Assembly (NCBI RefSeq): GCF_012516315.1
Contig: NZ_CP051185.1
Location: forward strand, 1,071,403 to 1,135,402
Source: Limnospira fusiformis SAG 85.79
GTDB lineage: Bacteria; Cyanobacteriota; Cyanobacteriia; Cyanobacteriales; Microcoleaceae
DNA: 64,000 nt
Reading direction: 5' to 3'
Every line of letters begins with the position of its first letter. Position 1 is the first letter of the stretch. Below the pieces are notes generated by a model, which had not been told where the DNA came from, ran no database searches, and saw only the letters and a program-made list of their open reading frames with translations. Of the stretch, positions 55,701 to 63,971 are shown piece by piece. A program made the position numbers and the translations under genes.

Positions 55701-56318
55701 AGTGGTCGCAACGTCAATATCCTGGTTATGGATACTGAGGTCTACTCTAATACTGGTGGTCAGTCTTCTAAAGCTACTCCTCGCGGTGCGGTCGCTAAAT
55801 TTGCCGCTGGTGGTAAGCCGTCACCTAAGAAAGACTTGGGTTTGATTGCTATGACCTACGGTAACGTTTATGTCGCTTCTGTGGCTATGGGGGCGCGCGA
55901 TGAACACACCCTTAAAGTCTTCCTGGAAGCTGAAGCCTACGATGGCCCTTCCTTGATTATTGCCTACAGTCACTGTATCGCCCACGGTATTAATATGACT
56001 ACGGCTATGAGTCACCAAAAAGCAATTGTCGAAAGTGGTCGTTGGTTGCTTTATCGTTATCATCCTGACCTCAAAGCTGAAGGCAAAAATCCCCTACTTT
56101 TGGATTCGCGATCGCCTAAAAAATCCGTCGAACAATCCATGTATGCCGAAAACCGCTTTAAAATGCTCACCAAAACTAAGCCCGTTGATGCTAAACGCTT
56201 GCTGAAAGAAGCCCAGAAAGACGTTGACACCCGTTGGCAAATGTATGAGTATCTGGCGGCGCGTCCCTTGGATCAAGAAGGCAATCAGCCCAATACAGAC
56301 ACCTCTGGTGACAAATAG
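52740..56318 (+). CDS. nifJ: Pyruvate:ferredoxin (flavodoxin) oxidoreductase NifJ
   Basis: 1192 residues from ATG 52740 (MNTRQYATLDGNEA), behind GAGAGGA. Pyruvate-binding domain I at the N-terminus (EVIAIYPITPSSPMGEWAD), domain III, two [4Fe-4S] motifs (CVQCGKCIMVCP near 689; CTGCGVCVDVCP near 745), the proximal cluster region (CAGCGETPY near 818) and the thiamine-diphosphate domain (GDGWAYDIGYGGLDHV near 970). It converts pyruvate to acetyl-CoA, CO2 and reduced ferredoxin in the cytoplasm, mainly in the dark or anoxia. It lies beside the hydrogenase genes, which can dispose of the reductant. Confidence 0.97.
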   Translation: MNTRQYATLDGNEAVARVAFRLNEVIAIYPITPSSPMGEWADAWTSEGQPNIWGTVPAVVEMQSEGGAAGAVHGSLQGGSLTTTFTASQGLLLMIPNLYKIAGELTCAVLHVAARSIAAQALSIFGDHSDVMAVRATGCGLLCSASVQEAHDLALVAQASTLKSRVPFIHFFDGFRTSHEVQKIELLEESDLRAMIDDEDVYAHRARGLTPDRPALRGTAQNPDVYFQARESVNPFYNVCPEIVQKAMDKFGELTGRHYKLFEYHGAPDADRIIILMGSGCETVHETVDYLTAQGEKVGVLKVRLYRPWDANAFIGAVPKTAKAIAVLDRTKEPGSSGEPLYLDVVTAISESWEGPALKIVGGRYGLSSKEFNPAMVKAVFDNLQLDKPKNHFTIGINDDLSHTSLPFDPEFSTEPDNVIRAMFYGLGSDGTVGANKNSIKIIGDETNNYAQGYFVYDSKKSGAVTVSHLRFGPNLIRSPYLIEKSNFIGCHQWNFLEKLNVVDAATNGATFLLNSPYGPDEVWNYLPIEIQEQIVRKNLKLYVIDANKVARDSGMGSRINTVMQVCFFALAGVLPKDEAIAKIKKAIEKTYGKKGSAIVRMNLQAVDNTLDNLFEVNIGEANSQVRIAPPVPANAPDFVREVEGMMLARKGDQLSVSQLPCDGTYPTGTSKWEKRNVAQEIPVWDADVCVQCGKCIMVCPHAVIRGKAYDESALNGAPETFKTTAVRDKAFEGQKFTIQVSPEDCTGCGVCVDVCPAKNKSMPSKKAINMESQPPIRATERENWEFFLNLPNPDRRNLRSDMIKQQQWQEPLFEFSGACAGCGETPYIKLATQLFGDRMVVANATGCSSIYGGNLPTTPWAQNAEGRGPSWSNSLFEDNAEFGLGFRLSIDKHTAFACELLQKLGGLVGDELVAKIINNPQKSEADIWEQRELVAQVKQKLQGSDDTNAKQLLSLADYLVKKSVWILGGDGWAYDIGYGGLDHVIASGRNVNILVMDTEVYSNTGGQSSKATPRGAVAKFAAGGKPSPKKDLGLIAMTYGNVYVASVAMGARDEHTLKVFLEAEAYDGPSLIIAYSHCIAHGINMTTAMSHQKAIVESGRWLLYRYHPDLKAEGKNPLLLDSRSPKKSVEQSMYAENRFKMLTKTKPVDAKRLLKEAQKDVDTRWQMYEYLAARPLDQEGNQPNTDTSGDK

Positions 56319-56350
56319 TGAACTTCCTAAACCCATTGTAGACAGAAACT

Positions 56351-56412
56351 CCTAGTCCGGTTCTCAATTATAGGGGCGTGCCTATTTTTCGCCCCTACAA
56401 ACCGGACCCCTA
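56351..56412 (+). terminator. Nested hairpin between nifJ and the DHOD-like gene
   Basis: Outer arms CCTAGTCCGGTT (56351-56362) and AACCGGACCCCTAG (56399-56412) enclose an inner stem TAGGGGCG/CGCCCCTA (56371-56378, 56388-56396). No strong T run follows, so it may be a weak terminator, an RNA-processing site, or a small palindromic repeat element. Confidence 0.55.
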
Positions 56413-56459
56413 GAACTTTTCACTGCTTCCGTTTCCACTTTTCATAAGGAATCTATATT

Positions 56460-57470
56460 ATGGATTTGAGTACGACCTATTTGGGATTGAATTTGAGGAC
56501 TCCTATTGTCCCTTCCGCCGCCGCCCCTTTATCGGAAGATGTCGATAATATTCGGCGTATGGAAGATGCGGGCGCATCAGCAGTCGTTTTACACTCCCTA
56601 TTTGAAGAACAGTTACTGCGAGAAAAATTTGAACTTAATCACCATTTGGAATATGGAACCAATAGCTTTGCTGAGGCTTTAACCTATTTTCCTGAACCAG
56701 AAGAATATCACGTCGGACCGGAACTTTATCTTGAGCATATTCGCCAAGCTAAGGAGTTGGTTGATATTCCCATTATTGCCAGTTTAAATGGTTTCTCCTC
56801 CGGTGGTTGGGTGGAATATTCCAAACTCATGCAGGAAGCTGGTGCAGATGCGATCGAATTGAATATTTATTATGTTCCCACCGATTTTGATATGAGTGGG
56901 GCTGAGGTCGAGGAAAACTATATCACTACTCTCCGGGAAGTTAAAGCCGAGGTTACTATTCCTGTGGCTATGAAACTTAGCCCCTTCTTTAGTAATATGG
57001 CCAATATGGCGAAACGTTTAGATGAAGCTGGAGTCGATGGACTCGCTTTATTTAACCGCTTCATACAGCCAGATATTAACCCAGAAGAACTAGAAATTGA
57101 GGTTAGTTCCGTTTTGAGTTCTCCCCACGATATGCGCCTACCTATGCGCTGGATTGCTATTTTGTATGGTCGGATTAATGCCGATTTAGCCTGCACTAGC
57201 GGTGTCGCGCGCGGTCACGATGCTATTAAAATGTTGATGGCGGGGGCTAAGGTAACTCATGTTTGTTCCGCTTTATTGCGCCATGGTATTGGTTACATCC
57301 AAGTGATGGAAAATGAGATGAAACACTGGATGGAAGAACACGAGTATGACTCTGTTCAACAGATGCAGGGTTCTATGTCTCAGCGCCATTGTGATGATGA
57401 GTCAGCCTATGAACGCGCCCAATACATGAAAGCGATTACTTCCTACGTCCCAGAACATAGTTTATTCTAG
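56460..57470 (+). CDS. Dihydroorotate dehydrogenase-like protein
   Basis: 336 residues. TIM-barrel FMN features: LGLNLRTPIVPSAAAPLSED, IIASLNGFSSGGWVEY, ADAIELNIYYVPTD, PVAMKLSPFFSNM and GLALFNRFIQPDI. It follows nifJ with the same orientation, a pairing I know from cyanobacteria. Similar to DHOD class 1/dihydropyrimidine dehydrogenase; the Cys/Ser base of true PyrD is unclear (CTSGVARG nearby), so a different substrate is possible. Confidence 0.85.
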   Translation: MDLSTTYLGLNLRTPIVPSAAAPLSEDVDNIRRMEDAGASAVVLHSLFEEQLLREKFELNHHLEYGTNSFAEALTYFPEPEEYHVGPELYLEHIRQAKELVDIPIIASLNGFSSGGWVEYSKLMQEAGADAIELNIYYVPTDFDMSGAEVEENYITTLREVKAEVTIPVAMKLSPFFSNMANMAKRLDEAGVDGLALFNRFIQPDINPEELEIEVSSVLSSPHDMRLPMRWIAILYGRINADLACTSGVARGHDAIKMLMAGAKVTHVCSALLRHGIGYIQVMENEMKHWMEEHEYDSVQQMQGSMSQRHCDDESAYERAQYMKAITSYVPEHSLF

Positions 57471-57503
57471 GTTGATTCTAGGATAATAATTTCACCATAT
57501 CAT

Positions 57504-57533
57504 CACCCCTCAGTTTTTGCTGGGGGGGGGTTT
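57504..57533. terminator. G/C hairpin between convergent genes
   Basis: CCCCTCAG (57506-57513), loop TTTTTG and CTGGGGGG (57520-57527) form an 8-pair stem (one G-U). It sits between the stops of the DHOD-like and AAA genes. No T run follows on either strand, so termination is only plausible. Confidence 0.35.
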
Positions 57534-58926
57534 ATAACTGTTCCAAAAAATATAGCCGATATAAATCACAGCCAATTTGTGCTAGGTTATCCTCAAAGTT
57601 AACTAATCCTAGACTTTCTAATTTATAAGCAGTAATCGCCTCCAAAGGCACACCATTATCAGACTTGAGGACTTTATTTAAAGCAATATGCAGGTCGGAA
57701 TCTTGTTGAATTGTTACTAATAAATCCCGCAAATAGGCGCTATAAATTCCATCAGGCTTGCGGGCATTTTTGATTAAATTTTCCAGAGAAATCCCTGATT
57801 TACTAATAGTATAAAAAGCCAGTTGTACTAGATAAGGATGTCCACCGACCATTGAGATTAAACCTTCTAGGCGTTTAAGTCCACTCTCTCCCGCCGCCCA
57901 ACTTAATTCATATCTCAAAGCCAGATCTTGCACTTGTTCCGGTGTAAATTGGGGTATTTTTAACACCAAACCGACATTAAAAGGGGATTGATGTAACTGT
58001 AAAGGTACATAAACTTCGGTGCTGTGAACTACAATCAAGCGCAAATTTTCCCAGAGTTTATTATGTTTAGAGAGTTCGTGCCACGATCGCAACATGGGCA
58101 AAAAATCACTAGCAATAACCGGATACTCAAAGAGGCGGTTAACCTCATTCATAGCAATCACAATGGGGGTGTCTTTAGTGATGAATAGATATTCCTCAAA
58201 ATACAGCCGACAGGAAACTTTAGTCCCTAAATCTATATCCCAATATTCATCGAGTTTCGCTGGTAGCTTTAACTGCTTAGTCGCATTAGCACAAAACCAT
58301 CTGACCAATTGTTCTAGGGAATTAAAAGTCTCAGCGTCTACTTCCAGAAAATTCAGATAAACAGTTCCATATCCCCAAGAAACTGCTTGGGTTAACATCC
58401 TATTAAGTAGGGAACTTTTACCCATCTTCCGAGGTGCTTTAATCCTCACGACACACCCCGGTTGTTGCAGTTCATTATAGCCCATTTCTTCAATGGGTGG
58501 ACGTTCTATATAAAAGGGAGAGTTTATGGAAATTGGACTCCCAGGTATTTCTATATTATTGCCATCATTAGGATTCAATGAATTACCTGCCAAAGTTCCT
58601 GATTTCTGAACAGGGGGGGAAGTTAATGGGATCTGGTGCCGAGATTTGAGGACAAGTTTTATATTTTTTTTGCTAACTTTGGTCCCCAGGGCCTCGGAGA
58701 GTTCCTGCCATAATCGTCCACCCACTTCTTTAACATAATCATTAGCGTATGCAGATTTCTGGGAAATTTCACTGTAGGTCTTACCCATCCATGATTCAGA
58801 TAAAATTAAACGCTCAATAGGGGAAAGCGATCGCCGCAGGAATTTTTCTTCTATCAGTTTTAAGGCTTCAGGGACATTCATGCCAAGGCATAATAATTGA
58901 GCAAGGGCAATTTGATATATAATCAC
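57532..58926 (-). CDS. vMAP-HTH / AAA-like (AAA_35) protein
   Basis: 464 residues. Residues about 1-100 are the vMAP-type HTH domain (AEALGTKVSKKN; YSEISQKSAYANDYVKEVG). A linker leads to an AAA-like domain with GSPISINSPFYIERPP, Walker A IKAPRKMGKSSLLNRM (Lys-Ser present) and Walker B-like IVIAMNEVNRLF, followed by winged-helix-like C-terminal sequence (LVQLAFYTISKSG...). This architecture is common in cyanobacteria, near signalling or conflict genes. Its effector is unknown; the HTH is shared with the protein at 28974. Confidence 0.82.
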   Translation of the reverse strand: MIIYQIALAQLLCLGMNVPEALKLIEEKFLRRSLSPIERLILSESWMGKTYSEISQKSAYANDYVKEVGGRLWQELSEALGTKVSKKNIKLVLKSRHQIPLTSPPVQKSGTLAGNSLNPNDGNNIEIPGSPISINSPFYIERPPIEEMGYNELQQPGCVVRIKAPRKMGKSSLLNRMLTQAVSWGYGTVYLNFLEVDAETFNSLEQLVRWFCANATKQLKLPAKLDEYWDIDLGTKVSCRLYFEEYLFITKDTPIVIAMNEVNRLFEYPVIASDFLPMLRSWHELSKHNKLWENLRLIVVHSTEVYVPLQLHQSPFNVGLVLKIPQFTPEQVQDLALRYELSWAAGESGLKRLEGLISMVGGHPYLVQLAFYTISKSGISLENLIKNARKPDGIYSAYLRDLLVTIQQDSDLHIALNKVLKSDNGVPLEAITAYKLESLGLVNFEDNLAQIGCDLYRLYFLEQL

Positions 58927-58951
58927 ACTGTACAGATCATAACCAATAAAA

Positions 58952-58982
58952 GACCCAAATACTTAGACTTGGGCCTTTTTTT
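58952..58982. terminator. Terminator-like hairpin downstream of the AarF/UbiB gene
   Basis: GACCCAAAT and CTTGGGCC pair around a short loop, with a T run (58976-58982) on the plus strand and TCTTTT on the minus strand. On the minus strand it would terminate the AarF/UbiB transcript before the AAA gene. Confidence 0.5.
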
Positions 58983-59030
58983 CAAGCATCCCTAACAAGG
59001 GAATTGTGATGATCTGATGAATAGCGATAT

Positions 59031-60707
59031 TTATTGAATTCTCATAGCAGCCACTTGGGAGGTCGAAAACTCAGTTATTGCCCCCAATGCTACATCAAAT
59101 AAGCGACTCGGTTTGAGGTCATCCTGAATTAAACCCCAGAGTCGTTGGACTTCAGCGGTATGTAGGCGATCGTCTTCGGTCAACGCCATGACAATTTGAC
59201 GACGAAGGAAACTACCCTCTTCGGAAAACAGATATTGTAAACCTAGCTGTGCAGTGGGGAGAATATCAAAATTGCCATCAGTTTGAGCGATCGTAATCAT
59301 ATTTTCCAGACGATGCCACTGGAAGCGACCATCTTTAAATAACACCTCAATCAACCGTCGTCGCAAAGCCGGAGTTTCTCCCTTCAACAGGCGACGCGCC
59401 ACATAGGGATAAGCCACCTCAACGATTTTAAAATCCGGGTCGAGACTGAGGGCAATTCCTTCCTGAGTTACTAGAGACCGAATAATCAGGGCAAATTTTG
59501 CCGGAACCCGGAAGGGGTAATCATACATCAATTCCGAGAAACTATCGGTAATAGTTTTAAAGTTAAAATCCTTAACACTCTCCCCAATAATATCCCCCAT
59601 AACCGCCTCTAAAGCCGGAATAATGGGAGCCATATTAGTATTAGGTGCTAAAAATCCCAACCTGACAAAATCTTCCGCCAACTCCTTATAGTCTTTATTA
59701 ATTAAATGAACTACGGAATCAACCAGAGTTTCCTTAGTTTGCTGGCTTAACTGATCCATCATGCCAAAATCAATAAATGCCATGCGACCATCAGGCATAG
59801 CAAACAGATTTCCGGGGTGGGGGTCAGCATGGAAAAAACCGAACTCTAGCAGTTGTCGCAAGCCACTTGTCACACCGACAAAAATCATTTTACTCATATC
59901 CAAACCCGCCGCTTGAACACTTTCAATATCGGTCAACTTCAAGCCGTTAATCCACTCTAAGACTAACACCTGATGGCTGGTATATTTCCAGTAAATTGAT
60001 GGCACTTTTACGGTCGGATCATCATCAAAATATGTGGCAAACCTTTCGGCATTTCGACCCTCATTAATATAGTCGATTTCCTCAAATAATTTGAACCCAA
60101 ATTCATCGACAATTAGGGTTAAATCATGACCCAAATTCAGGGGTAAAATGGGAGACAACCAACCCGCAGCCCAACGCATTAAATACAGATCCAGGGTCAG
60201 AGTTGGTAAGAGAAATGGTCTTTGGACTTTAACGGCGACCTCTTCCCCTGTCAGCAGTTGTGCTTTATAGACCTGACCCAAACTGGCTGCGGCTACGGGT
60301 TCAGGGGAAATTTGTCGGAAAACAGTATCTAAATCGCGATCGAGTTCTCTCTCGATGATCGCCATAGCGATCTTAGTATCAAAAGGGGGTAGCTGATCTT
60401 GGAGTTTGGTTAATTCTTCTAAAAAGTCCTTGCGAATGAGGTCAGGACGGGTTGATAATGCTTGACCTACTTTAATATAGGTGGGACCGAGGCGGGTGAG
60501 AATATTACGCAGCTGGGCGGCTCGTTTCGGGGTTTCCGTAACATTTCGATGTCGCCATTGATCCCAAAGTAGACCAATAATGAACCCTGAAAAAAACCAT
60601 ACAACCGTGATCACGCGCCAGATGGCCTTCCAAAGCCGACGGCGATAATATTGAGCAATGGCTTGAGGATCGTAAACTCGGCGATCGCTATTTTGGTAGG
60701 GGTTCAC
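59031..60707 (-). CDS. AarF/UbiB/ABC1-family protein kinase-like
   Basis: 558 residues. ABC1/UbiB motifs: the KxGQ motif in YIKVGQALSTRPDL, the ala-rich loop AAASLGQVYKAQL, VAVKVQRPFLLPTL (ATP-binding Lys), EIDYINEGRNAERF and HADPHPGNLFAMPDGRMAFIDFG (catalytic/Mg sites). An N-terminal hydrophobic segment (VITVVWFFSGFIIGLLWDQW) suggests membrane association. These kinases act in quinone (plastoquinone/tocopherol) metabolism or stress; the exact member is not resolved. Confidence 0.93.
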   Translation of the reverse strand: MNPYQNSDRRVYDPQAIAQYYRRRLWKAIWRVITVVWFFSGFIIGLLWDQWRHRNVTETPKRAAQLRNILTRLGPTYIKVGQALSTRPDLIRKDFLEELTKLQDQLPPFDTKIAMAIIERELDRDLDTVFRQISPEPVAAASLGQVYKAQLLTGEEVAVKVQRPFLLPTLTLDLYLMRWAAGWLSPILPLNLGHDLTLIVDEFGFKLFEEIDYINEGRNAERFATYFDDDPTVKVPSIYWKYTSHQVLVLEWINGLKLTDIESVQAAGLDMSKMIFVGVTSGLRQLLEFGFFHADPHPGNLFAMPDGRMAFIDFGMMDQLSQQTKETLVDSVVHLINKDYKELAEDFVRLGFLAPNTNMAPIIPALEAVMGDIIGESVKDFNFKTITDSFSELMYDYPFRVPAKFALIIRSLVTQEGIALSLDPDFKIVEVAYPYVARRLLKGETPALRRRLIEVLFKDGRFQWHRLENMITIAQTDGNFDILPTAQLGLQYLFSEEGSFLRRQIVMALTEDDRLHTAEVQRLWGLIQDDLKPSRLFDVALGAITEFSTSQVAAMRIQ

Positions 60708-60862
60708 TCCTTTTATTTCCTCTTCATATTCCTAAGTTTGGTCAACTGGTTGCTTAGTTACCTGCAACCCAGGTCGGGGTAAATACATCCCCAGGGTGAA
60801 TTGATGATTTCTTATCGTTATCTTAACTATAATCTACAAAACGACATATAACACTCACCCGC

Positions 60863-62005
60863 TCAACCTATAGCCCCCAATTTTAGGCAATCTTTGACAG
60901 CATAGATCACCCTATCTTGTTGTTCGCTGGAAAGTTCCGGGAACATCGGCAAAGACAAAACTTGGTGGCTGACCTGTTCTGCCATGGGAAAATCACCGCA
61001 GCCATAGCCTAAATCGCGATGAACCCCCTGTAGATGGAGGGGTATGGGGTAGTATACATTAGTGCTAACTCCGAGGCTCTGGAGTTGTTCTCGCAGGCGA
61101 TCGCGTCCTGACGAGTCGCTATTATTACCCACATATCTGATAGTGTACTGATTCCAAACGGTCTCGCCGCCTAGACTTTCTGCTGGGACAATTAAACCGG
61201 GTATCCCCTCCAGTTCCTGACTATATCGAGAGGCGATCGCCTTTCTCTGTTGATTCCAGCGAGGGAGATACTCTAATTTAATGCTTAAAATCACCCCTTG
61301 TAGGGCATCAAGACGACTATTAATCCCCAACAGTTCGGAATTATATCGCTCAGGCTGACCGTGATTTTTCAGCACCCGCAACACACGCGCCAGATCAGGA
61401 TTATTAGTTGCGATCGCCCCTCCATCTCCACAAGCGCCTAAATTCTTAGTCGGAAAAAAGCTAAAACAGCCTAGATCTCCCATACTACCCACCTTAGCAT
61501 CACCCCAACTAGCTCCGGTGGCTTGGGCGCAATCTTCAATCACCGCCAAATTATGAGACCGCGCTACCGCCATTAATGCGGTCATGTCCACAGGGCGACC
61601 AAACAAATGCACGGGAAGGATAGCACGGGTTTGGGCAGTAATCGCCGCCTCAATTTGACTAATATCTAAGTTGAACGTATCCGGGTCAATATCCACAAAT
61701 ACCGGGGTGGCTCCCACGGCACTAATCACCTCAGAGGTAGCAATAAAGGAAAAACAAGTGGTAATCACCTCATCGCCGGGGCCTATTTCTAAAGCCCGCA
61801 AAGCCAAAAATAGGGCATCAGTACCAGAGTTGCAACTGACCAACTCAGAAGCCCCAATATACTCGGCAAACTTTTTCTCAAAACTGTCCACAGCATAGCC
61901 ACCAATGTAGCGACCACTAGCCAGCAAGTCGAGTACCTCCTGACTAAGGCGATCGCTGATCATTTGATACTGTTGGGTTAAATCAAGGGCAGGAATTAGG
62001 TTCAC
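60863..62005 (-). CDS. DegT/DnrJ/EryC1-type sugar aminotransferase
   Basis: 380 residues from GTG 62005 (NLIPALDLTQQY); a GTG six codons upstream is possible. Fold-type I PLP features: CNSGTDALFLALRALEIG, GDEVITTCFSFIATSE, AILPVHLFGRPVDM, VIEDCAQATGASW (PLP-stacking region) and FSFFPTKNLGACGDGGA with the Schiff-base Lys. These enzymes aminate nucleotide-bound keto-sugars for cell-surface polysaccharides. It stands alone. Confidence 0.92.
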   Translation of the reverse strand: MNLIPALDLTQQYQMISDRLSQEVLDLLASGRYIGGYAVDSFEKKFAEYIGASELVSCNSGTDALFLALRALEIGPGDEVITTCFSFIATSEVISAVGATPVFVDIDPDTFNLDISQIEAAITAQTRAILPVHLFGRPVDMTALMAVARSHNLAVIEDCAQATGASWGDAKVGSMGDLGCFSFFPTKNLGACGDGGAIATNNPDLARVLRVLKNHGQPERYNSELLGINSRLDALQGVILSIKLEYLPRWNQQRKAIASRYSQELEGIPGLIVPAESLGGETVWNQYTIRYVGNNSDSSGRDRLREQLQSLGVSTNVYYPIPLHLQGVHRDLGYGCGDFPMAEQVSHQVLSLPMFPELSSEQQDRVIYAVKDCLKLGAIG

Positions 62006-62064
62006 GCGCTTCTCACACCACACTATACTAGAATGAGTTGTTCACAGGGTTTGCTGATAATTAG

Positions 62065-62396
62065 TTGATTTCCTTAGATTTTACAGACTTAGTGCTAATA
62101 TTCGGACTGATGGCGATCGCCATTGGTCTATCAGTATCTGGGGGATTAGGCTTAGAATTCAAGCTAATCACTTCCGCCGGGCGCGCCTGAGCGCCAATTA
62201 GTAGTCTTGGGTTACGTCCTGGCTATTGTCTTTGACCCCACCACGACAGGCCAACCTCTCCTAGTCAGAGCCCTAATTCTGGCAATGATTACCCTAGTTG
62301 CCATTGTCTCCCGTAACCGCATCAGTCGCCAACTTCCACAACTTTTACTCTGGGTTTGGGTTTCCCTATTTATTAGCACTGCGGCGATCGATTGGG
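62065..62396 (+). pseudogene. FetB-like (UPF0014) ABC permease, 5' part, frameshifted and truncated
   Basis: From TTG 62065 the frame reads ISLDFTDLVLIFGLMAIAIG, then GLGLEFKLITSAGRA-stop; one base change near 62185-62195 continues as APERQLVVLGYVLAIVFDP, ALILAMITLVAIVSRNRIS, and SLFISTAAIDWG. This is the N-terminal half of the UPF0014/FetB family of membrane permeases. It ends where the group II intron tail begins, so the gene is disrupted twice. Confidence 0.72.
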
Positions 62397-62602
62397 GGTC
62401 GAGAGAGATATTGCTACCTCCCCCTCCCCTTCAAAACCGTACGTGAGAGTTTCCCTTCATACGGCTCTAGTGGTGCTTCCACATCCCGATAATTGGCATA
62501 GACACGAAAAACTTCATGATGTGACGCACGCGCAGATTGCTCCATTGTTAAGGATACAGCTTTAGCGTTATCAAGCGCCGTTTGATAGCACTAGTCAATA
62601 CG
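62397..62602 (-). mobile_element. 3' end of a group II intron (domains V-VI), 5'-truncated by IS630
   Basis: On the minus strand, 62467-62434 is a 34-nucleotide domain V: GAGCCGTA at its 5' side, a GAAA tetraloop and ACGGTTT at its 3' side, with the AGC catalytic triad. Downstream GGGGGAGGTAGC...CTCTCTCGACCC fits domain VI and the 3' splice end near 62397. The sequence up to 62602 may be the end of the domain IV/reverse transcriptase region. The rest is missing where the IS630 element begins. Confidence 0.75.
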
Positions 62603-63521
62603 GTTAGGACGCAGCCTTGAGAACAGAATCCATGGCATCATGGAGAGAATCAAACTGCTCAATACAATGGCGAATGCGGGCTTTCAACCACGACCAACAT
62701 TTCTCTATCTTGTTGAGGTCTGGCGAATAAGGCGGAAGATAGAGTAAACGGCATTGAGCTGCCTCCACCAGTTCAGCAATCCGCCCCCCTTTATGAAACG
62801 TTGCATTGTCCAATACTAGAGTCTGACCTGGCTTCAATGTTGGAATTAAGATGAACTCCAACCACAACTCAAACACTGTCCGATTACAACAACCCTCAAA
62901 GCTAAAGGGAGCTAAGAGTTGTTGATCACACCATGGGGCTATCATGCTCACCCTGCCCTGCCTCTTCCCGGATTTGAGGGCACCGAAGCGTTGTCCTTCC
63001 TGGCAGTAACCATAAGGATAATCCGAGTCTTGACTATTCATGCCAGCTTCATCGAGGTAAACCAACCCTTCCGGCTCCATCTGTTCAATCTGAGCCATAA
63101 ACTCCTCTCGCTGTTGCTTCCAACGTTCTTGGTAGCCGTAAGTTTTTTTTCTGGTGAAGCCAATTTTCTTCAAGGCTCTGGATATGGTGCGAGGAGAGAT
63201 GTCGTCATCCCAAAGTTCAGCCATTTGAGCGGAGGTTTTGTGGCCATGCTCTTGGGCAAAAGCCTTGAATTTGTGCCAGTCGGTAATTTGGTGGCTATGA
63301 CCAGGTGGGCGATTAGGTTTAGGGAGGAAGTCGCCGGTGTGTTCTTTTCTTTGCAGCCAGAGATTGATGGTGTTCCTGCTGACATGGAAAACTTGACTGG
63401 CTTCGGTTTTGGGTATACCGTCTAGTTCAATTGCATTAATAACTTTTTGTCTAAGGTCGTAACTGTAGGGGGCTGGCATTTTGGGTCTTCTGTAGATATC
63501 CTTGCCATTATACGTCCTAAC
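62603..63521 (-). mobile_element. IS630-family element
   Basis: About 919 bases. Outer inverted repeats GTTAGGACG (62603-62611) and CGTCCTAAC (63513-63521) bracket one transposase gene. The terminal repeats are short, and a TA target duplication is not evident, so the exact ends are uncertain. Confidence 0.7.
62604..63479 (-). CDS. IS630-family transposase, full length
   Basis: 291 residues. An N-terminal helix-turn-helix pair (YSYDLRQKVINAIELDGIPK; TISRALKKIGFTRKKTYGYQ) precedes a DDE catalytic core: Asp in LVYLDEAGMNSQ, Asp in QTLVLDNATFHKG and Glu in LPPYSPDLNKIEKCWSWLK. Start at ATG 63479. No frameshift is seen, so it may be active. The stop lies in the left inverted repeat. Confidence 0.92.
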   Translation of the reverse strand: MPAPYSYDLRQKVINAIELDGIPKTEASQVFHVSRNTINLWLQRKEHTGDFLPKPNRPPGHSHQITDWHKFKAFAQEHGHKTSAQMAELWDDDISPRTISRALKKIGFTRKKTYGYQERWKQQREEFMAQIEQMEPEGLVYLDEAGMNSQDSDYPYGYCQEGQRFGALKSGKRQGRVSMIAPWCDQQLLAPFSFEGCCNRTVFELWLEFILIPTLKPGQTLVLDNATFHKGGRIAELVEAAQCRLLYLPPYSPDLNKIEKCWSWLKARIRHCIEQFDSLHDAMDSVLKAAS

Positions 63522-63569
63522 TTCTCTGTCTTGTAATCTAAGTATTCCTTATATTCTACCAAGGGGTAG

Positions 63570-63971
63570 AAATCCCACTGGGACGTTATTTCGGGCATTG
63601 CAGCCTTATTTGGTCTCCCAAACGTTTCGCACGGTGATGATACTTTGTACGGTGGTGCGGGTAATGACACTATTTTCGGTGGTGATGGTGATGATGTGTT
63701 GTTTGGAGATGAGGGTAATGATTCTCTGATTGGTGGCCCAGGACGCGATCGCTTTGTGATTTTTGCTAATGGCGGCACGGATACTATTACTGATTTTGTC
63801 TCTGGGGAAGACCTGATTGTTCTCGGTGGTGGTTTGCGCTTTGAGCAATTGAGTATTACTCAAAATGTCTCGTCGGCGGTGATTACCCTAGATACGGAAG
63901 AGTTGGTGATTTGGGAAGGGGTACAAGCGGCAGCTTTAACTGAGGATGATTTCATCACTTTCGCGATCTAA
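63570..63971 (+). CDS. RTX (hemolysin-type) calcium-binding repeat protein, 5'-truncated
   Basis: The frame opens after a TAG at 63567-63569 and runs to a stop at 63969-63971. It encodes [20 protein letters not shown] with several GGxGxDxxx nonapeptides, then the standard RTX C-terminal region ([20 protein letters not shown]...EDDFITFAI). No start or N-terminal domain lies upstream; the IS630 end is 48 bases away, so the 5' part was probably lost there. Related to the RTX part of the protein at 7080-8411. Confidence 0.7.
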   Translation, partial: KSHWDVISGIAALFGLPNVSHGDDTLYGGAGNDTIFGGDGDDVLFGDEGNDSLIGGPGRDRFVIFANGGTDTITDFVSGEDLIVLGGGLRFEQLSITQNVSSAVITLDTEELVIWEGVQAAALTEDDFITFAI

